NCBI GenBank assembly: GCA_021778785.1
Contig: JAJYBX010000001.1
Span: 1 to 23,271 of the forward strand
Reading direction: 5' to 3'
Length of the DNA stretch: 23,271 bases
DNA from: Acidobacteriota bacterium
Lineage (GTDB): Bacteria > Acidobacteriota > Holophagae > Holophagales > Holophagaceae
Below the pieces are notes generated by a model, which made no database searches, had not been told where the DNA came from, and saw only the letters and a program-made list of their open reading frames with translations. Shown piece after piece: positions 1 through 6,192 of the stretch (position 1 is the first letter of the stretch; each line of letters opens with the position of its first letter). Both the position numbers and the translations under genes were made by a program.

Positions 1-1595
1 ATCCGTCCGTGCATGAGCCCCATGAACCGCTGGGAGATGGCCAGTCCCAGCCCGGTGCCCCCGAACCGGCGGGTGATGCTGCCGTCCACCTGCTGGAAGG
101 GCCTGAACAGGCGGCCCAGCTCCTCCCCGGTCATGCCGATCCCGGTGTCCTCGATCCGCACCTTGAACCGGCCCTCGGAGCGTTCGGCGAGGATGCGCAC
201 CGTGCCCTCCTCGGTGAACTTCACGGCGTTGCCCACGAGGTTGGTGAAGACCTGCCGGAGCCGGTCCCGGTCGCCCATCACCCGGACCTCCGTCTGCGGA
301 CGGACGAACTCCAGCCGGATGGCCCGATCATGGAGGAGACCCGCCGCCATGGCCTTCACCTCGTCCAGGAGCTGGACCGGGTCCACCACCTCGAGCTCCA
401 GCTCCATCTTGCCCGCCTCGATCTTCGAGAGGTCCAGGATGGAATCGATGAGCCCCAGCAGCGACTTCCCGTTCTGGTAGATGATCTGGAGATCCTCCCG
501 CGCCTCCTGGGGAAGGCGCCCCGAGGGATCCTGCATGAGCATCCCCGAGAAGCCGATGATGGCGTTCAGGGGCGTGCGGAGTTCGTGGCTCATGTTGGCC
601 AGGAACTCGTCCTTCAGGTGGTCCACCTCTTTCAGCCTCTGGTAGCTCGTCAGGAGGTTCTCGTTCAGCTCCTGCAGTTCCCGCGTCTTCTCCCGGACCT
701 TCTCCTCGAGGGTGCTGGCCCAGGCCTTCAGCTCGGTGCGGCTCTGCTCCAGGCCGCGGGTGCGCTCCTGCACCAGCTGCTCAAGGTTGGCCCGGATCTC
801 CTCCAGTTCCCAGATGGTCTCCATCAGCTGCCGCGTGCGTTCCTGGACGCGGTATTCCAACAGCCTGTTCTGGCGCTCGATCTCGTCCCGGGACACCCGC
901 AGCTTGTCCGTCATCACCTCGAAGGAATGGCTGAGGTCCTGGATCTCGTCCCGGGTCGTCACGTGGACCGACACCGCCTCCAGGTTCCCCTGGGCCACCT
1001 TCTGGGCGGCCTCGGTGAGCTGGATCACCGGCCGCAGGTAGCGGTTGGAGAGGAGGATGGCCACGGCGATGCCGAGGACGAGGGTCACCATGCCCACCGC
1101 GAGGCTGGAGCGGATGTTGTCCCGCACGGCCCGCTGGGTCCCCTCCGTGGTGAATCCGAGCACCAGGGTCCCCACCTGGTCGGCTCGGGGCTCCTCGTAG
1201 AAGACCGGCGCCACGGCCACCAGCATCCCTTCCGTCCGCCGGTTGAAGGTCCGCGAGACGCCATCCTTCAGGACGTAGGTGGAGGCCCATTCGGGGGTGG
1301 TCGGGGTGCTGTCCAGGGACTGCCCGCCGGCTCCGAAGACCGCGCTGAACCGGAAGGCCGGGATGTTCTGCACGCCCTGGAGGACCTTGGCGATGTCCCG
1401 CGGGTTGTTGGCGCTCACGGCCGGGCTCAGCGCGTAGCTGGCGGTCTCCGCCACCTGGCGGGCGCTCAGCTCCGCCTGCGCCATGATCTGCTGCTCCACC
1501 CACCGGGGGTAGTAGAGCAGATTGAACGTGATGAAGGACAGGACCAGGACGCTGATGACAGCGCTGAGCTTGGTCTTGATGGAGAAGCGGTACAT
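1..1595 (-). CDS. Membrane sensor histidine kinase (HAMP, coiled coil, HisKA, HATPase), C-terminus cut by window edge
   Basis: Partial gene; about 531 codons are visible and the end lies beyond position 1. The product should autophosphorylate on His and pass phosphate to an unseen response regulator. Layout from ATG 1595: TM1 about residues 10-29, an extracytoplasmic sensor of about 135 residues with no family I recognise, TM2 about 165-184, HAMP about 185-238, a long coiled coil 240-325, HisKA with H337 in NMSHELRTP, and HATPase with an N box (FTNLVGNAVKF), G1 (DTGIGM) and G2 (GGTGLGLAIS). The catalytic core is nearly complete; a C-terminal receiver domain could follow outside the window. 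The coiled coil holds three 25-residue repeats (V250, V275, V300). It lies 36 bp downstream of the chemoreceptor gene on the same strand, so co-transcription is likely. No good ribosome binding site precedes the ATG, so the start is moderately sure. Confidence 0.9.
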   Translation of the reverse strand, partial: MYRFSIKTKLSAVISVLVLSFITFNLLYYPRWVEQQIMAQAELSARQVAETASYALSPAVSANNPRDIAKVLQGVQNIPAFRFSAVFGAGGQSLDSTPTTPEWASTYVLKDGVSRTFNRRTEGMLVAVAPVFYEEPRADQVGTLVLGFTTEGTQRAVRDNIRSSLAVGMVTLVLGIAVAILLSNRYLRPVIQLTEAAQKVAQGNLEAVSVHVTTRDEIQDLSHSFEVMTDKLRVSRDEIERQNRLLEYRVQERTRQLMETIWELEEIRANLEQLVQERTRGLEQSRTELKAWASTLEEKVREKTRELQELNENLLTSYQRLKEVDHLKDEFLANMSHELRTPLNAIIGFSGMLMQDPSGRLPQEAREDLQIIYQNGKSLLGLIDSILDLSKIEAGKMELELEVVDPVQLLDEVKAMAAGLLHDRAIRLEFVRPQTEVRVMGDRDRLRQVFTNLVGNAVKFTEEGTVRILAERSEGRFKVRIEDTGIGMTGEELGRLFRPFQQVDGSITRRFGGTGLGLAISQRFMGLMHGR

Positions 1596-1631
1596 GCGGG
1601 GCCTGGGGAGCAGCTCCTAGGCTAGCATCGC

Positions 1632-4181
1632 TCAGAGCTTGAACAGGTTCACTTCCCGGTTGAGCATGTGGACCTGCACGCTCAGCTGCTCCACGTAGCC
1701 GCTGGAGGCCTCGATGGCCCGCTCGCTCTCCACGGCCTTCCCCAGGACCCGGTTCATGGTCTCCTTCAGGGAGAGGACATGCTCTTCCTGCCGGGCCAGG
1801 ATCTCGTGGAGATTGGAGGCCAGGGCCCGCACCTGCTCCGTGGCCTTGGCGATCTCGTCGCTCCCGGCGCTCTGCTCCTTGGTGGAGTCCCGGACCACGC
1901 TGGTGGCCTCCTGGACGTTCATGGCCAGGGAGAGGATGTAGTTGCTGGTCTGCTGCTGCTCATCGATGACCGAACGGATGGTCTCGACCTGGGTGTGGAT
2001 GTTGCGGTTCGCCTCATGGATGAGCGCCGCCTGGCCCGCCTGCTGCAGCGTCTCGCTGAGGATGCTCTCCACGACGCTGTTCGTCTCGCTCACGGATTCC
2101 AGGATGGCCTGGAGGGCCTCCTCGCTCTGCCCCACGGATTCCGAGCCGTCCCGGACCGCGTCCAGCCCGAGCTCCACCTGCTGGTAGGCCTTGCGGATCT
2201 CCGACTGGAGCGTGGCGATGATCTGCTGGATGTCGCGCGTGGAGCGGCCCGTCTGCTCCGAGAGCTGCTTGATCTCGTCCGCCACCACGGAGAACCCCTT
2301 GGCCTGCCCCTCCCCGCCGCTCCCGCCCTGGGCGGCGATGATGGCGGCATTGAGGGCCAGCATGTTGGTCTGCTGGGTGTGCTCACCGATGTAATCGAGG
2401 GTCTTGGCGATGTCGGCCCCGAGCTGGAGCAGGGTCCGGGTGGTGCCGTGGAAATCCTGCACCACGCGCTCGATCACCTGCATCTTCTCCCGGTTCCGGG
2501 CCACGAGCTCCATCCCGCGGGCGGCGTTGTGGATCACCTTCTTCGCATAGCGCTGGGCGATCTTCACGCTGTCGTCGATGGCAGAGGTGCTCTGCTCCAG
2601 GTTCTCCGCGAACTCCTTGGTGTGCTCCGCGTGGCTGGCGAGGTGGTCCACGTTCTTGCCCACATTCTTGATGGCCGTATCGAAGTCGCGGATGGCCGAG
2701 GTGATGCCTTCCACGACCATCAGCAGCTCGTCCATGCTCTGGTTGATCTGCTGCACCGTGGCCGCCATCTCGACGATGGTGGCGTTCGTGCTCTCCGAGG
2801 CCAGGCTCAGCTCCATGGAGCTGGCGCTGATCCCGATGGAAGTCTCGGAGAGGTCGTTGATCTCCTCGTGGAACGTCTCGATGAGCTCCCGCTGGCCCTG
2901 GCTGGACTGCCGCACGCCGTCCGCGGATTCCCGGATGGCCGTGGCCGCCTTGGCCAGGTCCCGGCTGGCGGACCGGATCTGCACCACCATGCCCCGGAGG
3001 CTGGCCACCATCCGTCCGAAGCCGTGGGCCAGGACTTCCACCTCGTCATCGCTGTAGACCGCCTCCAGGGTGTCGATGCGCCCTTCCCCCACGCGCTGCG
3101 CGTTGCGGCTGAGGAGGAGGATGGGCTGCTGGACGTCCCGGAGGATCAGGCGGATGAGGTAGGTGAAGAAGAGGGCACCGCCCACCAGCAGGACGAGGTT
3201 GGGGCGGAGGGCCTTCCAGACGGCGTCGGCGTATTCCCGCTCCGGGATCACCGCCCGCAGTTCCGATCCGCCCGGAAGCGGCTGCACCACGAGGATGTCC
3301 GAGGCGCCGGCGACCTTGAGCCCCGATCCGAGCACCGCCCCGCCCTTCGATTCGGGCAGTTTGAGGGAGACGCCTCCGCCGGCACCCAGCTTGAGGGTGC
3401 CCAGGAAGGCCGTCATGTCCTCGGGCGTGGTGTTCATCTCCTGCACGAAGGCCACGGAATCCGCCAGGTTGGCCAATTCCTTGCTCGCGTAGCTGGTCAC
3501 CTTCGCCCGGATGGAGGTCTGCAGGGTGAGACCCGAGACCAGGATGGACAGCAGCAGCACGCCCATCATGATTCCCAGCACGCCGAAACCGAACTTGGAC
3601 CGGAGCCCGGCGCGGAACCTGGAATAGGACTCGTTGAATCCCTCCTGCTCCGCCAGGAGGCGGAACACCCGCATGAGGTTCTGCTTGGCCAGGAAGTAGT
3701 GGGCGATGGAGCCCATCATCGCCATGACCAGGAACATCCCCATGGTGGCGAAGCTGATCCAGATGCTCTGGTGGAGGTAGAGCTTCAGCCACAGGTAGGA
3801 CAGGGCCGCCAGGCTGGTCCCCACGTACAGGGTGAGCATGGAAGTGGTCTGGGGGAACCGGGTCAGGGGCCGGTACAGGTCGGGCCCCAGGGACCGTTCC
3901 TCCAGAATGCGGCCCAGTCCGTGCAAGTGGAACAGGGAGGTCCCGACGCAGAGGGCCAGGATCACCAGGGAGCCGACCACCCCGGTCGGGGTGAACTGGA
4001 ACCCCGGCGGGGCGGAGAAATAGAAGAGGCAGGCGGCGACGAGGAACAGGGCCGACCAGACCATGGCGGCGGCGACCCTGGACCGGCCCAGGACCACGCG
4101 GAGCGCCTCCGGCGCAAGCAGGGCCGGCGCTGCCGCCTTCAACTCAGGCCGGGGTCCAGAAATGGAATCGGGCTGCACCAT
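1632..4181 (-). CDS. Methyl-accepting chemotaxis protein with six predicted TM segments and a variant hairpin tip
   Basis: 849 residues from ATG 4181. Hydrophobic segments lie near residues 37-56, 68-88, 115-137, 140-163, 198-219 and 327-348. The first four look like an extra N-terminal membrane module; the last two flank an extracytoplasmic domain of about 105 residues. HAMP follows at about 349-400 and a long helical signalling domain fills the rest. The conserved tip is recognisable (QTNMLALNAAI at 604-614, KGFSVVADEI at 628-637). Between them the sequence differs from usual receptors: I and Q replace the usual E and R, and a Gly-rich stretch adds about four residues. There is no C-terminal NWETF-like tether; it ends NLFKL. 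The reading frame stays open upstream to 4376, but that part overlaps rsmD in another frame and looks non-coding, so I use 4181, which overlaps the rsmD end by 38 bp. Confidence 0.93.
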   Translation of the reverse strand: MVQPDSISGPRPELKAAAPALLAPEALRVVLGRSRVAAAMVWSALFLVAACLFYFSAPPGFQFTPTGVVGSLVILALCVGTSLFHLHGLGRILEERSLGPDLYRPLTRFPQTTSMLTLYVGTSLAALSYLWLKLYLHQSIWISFATMGMFLVMAMMGSIAHYFLAKQNLMRVFRLLAEQEGFNESYSRFRAGLRSKFGFGVLGIMMGVLLLSILVSGLTLQTSIRAKVTSYASKELANLADSVAFVQEMNTTPEDMTAFLGTLKLGAGGGVSLKLPESKGGAVLGSGLKVAGASDILVVQPLPGGSELRAVIPEREYADAVWKALRPNLVLLVGGALFFTYLIRLILRDVQQPILLLSRNAQRVGEGRIDTLEAVYSDDEVEVLAHGFGRMVASLRGMVVQIRSASRDLAKAATAIRESADGVRQSSQGQRELIETFHEEINDLSETSIGISASSMELSLASESTNATIVEMAATVQQINQSMDELLMVVEGITSAIRDFDTAIKNVGKNVDHLASHAEHTKEFAENLEQSTSAIDDSVKIAQRYAKKVIHNAARGMELVARNREKMQVIERVVQDFHGTTRTLLQLGADIAKTLDYIGEHTQQTNMLALNAAIIAAQGGSGGEGQAKGFSVVADEIKQLSEQTGRSTRDIQQIIATLQSEIRKAYQQVELGLDAVRDGSESVGQSEEALQAILESVSETNSVVESILSETLQQAGQAALIHEANRNIHTQVETIRSVIDEQQQTSNYILSLAMNVQEATSVVRDSTKEQSAGSDEIAKATEQVRALASNLHEILARQEEHVLSLKETMNRVLGKAVESERAIEASSGYVEQLSVQVHMLNREVNLFKL

Positions 4182-4674
4182 ACTCGCGTGTTTCGGCCAG
4201 TTGCCAGCCGGGCTGTAATTCCAGCGAAGTCTTCCGGTCCGTCTCGAAGACCAGGACCCCTCCGGGGGCGCTCCAGGCCCCCAGACGGCTGGCCAGGACG
4301 GCCCACATCCGGGGGGCCTGCTCGTAGGGCGGATCCAGGAAAAGGACCGCCTGGCCCTGGAACTCCCCAGCCCCAACGGCCAGGATGTCCCGGCGGAGAG
4401 CCACCAGGCCCGTGCCCTCGGCGTTCCGGCGCAGGCAGGACCAGGCCGGATCGGCCGCCTCCAGGCAGGTGACCGGGCTGTAGCCCCGGGACAGGGCCTC
4501 CAGCCCCACCGCCCCCGTCCCGGCGCAGAGGTCCAGGAAGGGGCCCTGCGGCCAGCGCTGGAGGATGGAGAACAGGGCCTCCCGGGCCCGGTCGGAGGTC
4601 GGGCGCACGCGGAGGTCCCCCTGGGGTGGGGCCACCAGCCTCCGCCCCTTCAGGGTTCCCGCGATGATGCGCAT
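4144..4674 (-). CDS. rsmD: 16S rRNA (guanine(966)-N2)-methyltransferase RsmD
   Basis: 176 residues, a little shorter than E. coli RsmD (about 198). This family uses S-adenosylmethionine to methylate N2 of G966 in 16S rRNA of the small subunit. Seen here: the opening MRIIAGTLKGRRL with RPTSDRAREALF (residues 25-35), the SAM-binding loop DLCAGTGAVG at 48-57, and the catalytic DPPY at 114-117 in LFLDPPYE. All are typical of the family. It sits 13 bp after fabH and its 3' end overlaps the chemoreceptor start by 38 bp, so translation of the receptor may be coupled to it. The start ATG has only a weak GAAGAA upstream. Confidence 0.95.
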   Translation of the reverse strand: MRIIAGTLKGRRLVAPPQGDLRVRPTSDRAREALFSILQRWPQGPFLDLCAGTGAVGLEALSRGYSPVTCLEAADPAWSCLRRNAEGTGLVALRRDILAVGAGEFQGQAVLFLDPPYEQAPRMWAVLASRLGAWSAPGGVLVFETDRKTSLELQPGWQLAETREYGAARFHFWTPA

Positions 4675-4687
4675 GGCGTTCTTCGGC

Positions 4688-5689
4688 TCAGTAGGCCCAG
4701 CGCAGGAGGGTGGAGCCCCAGGTGAAGCCCGCTCCGAAAGCGGACAGGATCACATGGTCGCCCTTGGCCAGCCGCTTCTGCTCCATGGCCTGGTGGAGGG
4801 CCGTGGGGATGGTCGCGGTGGTGGTGTTGGCGTAGCGGTCGATGTTGACCATCATGCGGGCGGGATCCAGTTCCAGGCGCTTGGCGGCGGCATCCATGAT
4901 GCGGATGTTGGCCTGGTGGGGCACGAAGAGCTTCAGGTCCTCCCCCTTCAAGCCATTCCGGTCCAGGAGCAGGCGGCTGTTGTCGGCCATCTCGCGGACC
5001 GCGTTCTTGAAGACCTCGCTGCCGGCCTGGTGGATCGTGTGCTCCTTGTTCGCCACGGTTTCGGCCGTGGCGGGCTTGAGGGACCCGCCGGCGGGCATGA
5101 AGAGGAAGCAGCCGCCCGAGCCGTCCACCCGATGCTCGAAGTCCCGGATGCCGAGCCCCTCATCGACCTGTTCGACGATCACCGCGCCGGCGCCATCCCC
5201 GAAGAGGACGGCCGTGGCCCGGTCCTCCTTGTTGATGATGGTGGACATGATGTCCACGCCCACCACGGCGGCCCGCTTGATGCCGCCGGCGGCCACCAGG
5301 CTGGCGGCGGTGGTCAGGGCGTAGAGGAAGCCGGAGCAGGCCGCATTCAGATCGAAACCGAAGGCGTTGGAAGCGCCGACCATCTCCTGGATGCGGCAGG
5401 CGGTGGCGGGGAAGAGGGTGTCCGGCGTCACGGTGGTGACGACGATGAGATCCAGCTCGGAGGCCTTCATCCCGCGGTTCTCGAGGGCCATCTTCAGCGC
5501 CGGGGCCCCCAGGTGGGAGGCACCCGTGCCGGGCTCCACCCAGCGGCGCTCCCGGATGCCGGTGCGGGTCCGGATCCACTCGTCGTTGGTATCCAGGATC
5601 TTGGACAGATCGTCGTTCGTGACCACCTTCGGCGGGAAACACTGCCCAGTGGCGGTGATACCCACAGAGGCGAGAAGGCGACGGTTCAA
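4688..5689 (-). CDS. fabH: Beta-ketoacyl-ACP synthase III (FabH)
   Basis: Condenses an acyl-CoA primer with malonyl-ACP to start type II fatty-acid synthesis in the cytoplasm. With the chosen start the protein has 333 residues, near the family norm of about 317-330. The Cys-His-Asn triad is visible: C118 in NAACSGF, H258 in VPHQAN, N288 in YANTTTA. The N-terminal TNDDL and DEWIRTRTGIRERR and the Gly-rich C-terminus (FGAGFTWG) are also typical. No ATG start is possible. TTG 5689 has GGAGG five nt upstream; an in-frame TTG at 5704 has GGGAG four nt upstream and would add five residues. I prefer 5689 because it matches the spacing of neighbouring genes. It lies between cheW (68 bp upstream) and rsmD (13 bp downstream), an odd setting for a fatty-acid gene. 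Single fabH genes in chemotaxis clusters are not a known functional link. Confidence 0.95.
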   Translation of the reverse strand: MNRRLLASVGITATGQCFPPKVVTNDDLSKILDTNDEWIRTRTGIRERRWVEPGTGASHLGAPALKMALENRGMKASELDLIVVTTVTPDTLFPATACRIQEMVGASNAFGFDLNAACSGFLYALTTAASLVAAGGIKRAAVVGVDIMSTIINKEDRATAVLFGDGAGAVIVEQVDEGLGIRDFEHRVDGSGGCFLFMPAGGSLKPATAETVANKEHTIHQAGSEVFKNAVREMADNSRLLLDRNGLKGEDLKLFVPHQANIRIMDAAAKRLELDPARMMVNIDRYANTTTATIPTALHQAMEQKRLAKGDHVILSAFGAGFTWGSTLLRWAY

Positions 5690-5694
5690 GGGAG

Positions 5695-5699
5695 CCTCC
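5695..5699 (-). promoter_or_regulatory. Ribosome binding site deciding the TTG start of fabH
   Basis: GGAGG on the minus strand, five nt (CTCCC) before TTG 5689. It favours that codon over the in-frame TTG at 5704, whose GGGAG is four nt away. Both remain possible. Confidence 0.55.
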
Positions 5700-5757
5700 G
5701 GCAAAGAACTCCCATCATCGCACGGATGCGACCCGGGGTCAGCGCGGGAAGCGGCGG

Positions 5758-6192
5758 TCAGCGGGACGTGCGCCGCTGGTGCAGCCAGTCGATCAGCTTG
5801 TCGGGGTCCAGCAGGGGCAGCGCGGGCCCCTCGATGGCGCAGGCGCAGACCATGAACGGGGCCCAGGGATCTTCACCGGGCGGTTCAATCCTCATGCCTT
5901 CGCGCCCGCCTTCCAGGGCGCCGGAGAGGAATTCCAGCGGCAGGGCCAGGCGCCGCTTGAGGACCGCCATGGACGTGGCCCCGGCCACCTCCCCTCCGGC
6001 TCCCGGCAACGCGCCCCAGTCCAGGACCGGGAGGAACTCGCCCTCATACAGCACCACCCCGGCGATGCCCGGAAGGGGTCCCGGCAGCGGCGTGACGGGA
6101 CCTGCCGGCAGGACCTCCAGCAGGTCCGAGGCCGCCATCAGGAGATCCCGGCCGGAGGCCCGGGCCAGGAGGAGGATCCCGTCGTCAGGCAT
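5758..6192 (-). CDS. cheW: CheW-like chemotaxis coupling protein
   Basis: 144 residues, the usual size for a single CheW domain. CheW-type proteins join chemoreceptors to the P5 domain of CheA in membrane-associated arrays. The core signature is seen at residues 41-58 (PGIAGVV then FLPVLDW), matching the PGI.GV...G..IPVVDL pattern of the family. Two things are unusual: the conserved N.RG segment reads YEGE, so the Arg is replaced by acidic residues, and residues 65-115 are Gly/Ala-rich and poorly conserved. It could be a coupling protein specialised for the divergent receptor at 1632-4181. Its ATG overlaps the cheA stop by 8 bp (ATGCCTGA), which implies translational coupling. Confidence 0.82.
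   Translation of the reverse strand: MPDDGILLLARASGRDLLMAASDLLEVLPAGPVTPLPGPLPGIAGVVLYEGEFLPVLDWGALPGAGGEVAGATSMAVLKRRLALPLEFLSGALEGGREGMRIEPPGEDPWAPFMVCACAIEGPALPLLDPDKLIDWLHQRRTSR

Noticed and set aside
4182..4376. Upstream extension of the chemoreceptor by 65 codons
   Set aside because: It lies in another frame of rsmD, is Arg/Pro/Ser/Gly-rich and has no membrane or signal features; ATG 4181 suits the protein better.
1668..4472. Long plus-strand open frame (934 codons) opposite the chemoreceptor and rsmD
   Set aside because: Composition is Leu/Gly/His/Asp-rich with no recognisable motif; it mirrors real minus-strand genes and is typical of GC-rich antisense frames.
5705..5757. Small hairpin (TCGCA-TCCG-TGCGA) between cheW and fabH as a terminator
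   Set aside because: The stem is only 5 bp and no T-run follows on the minus strand; it may be chance in GC-rich DNA.
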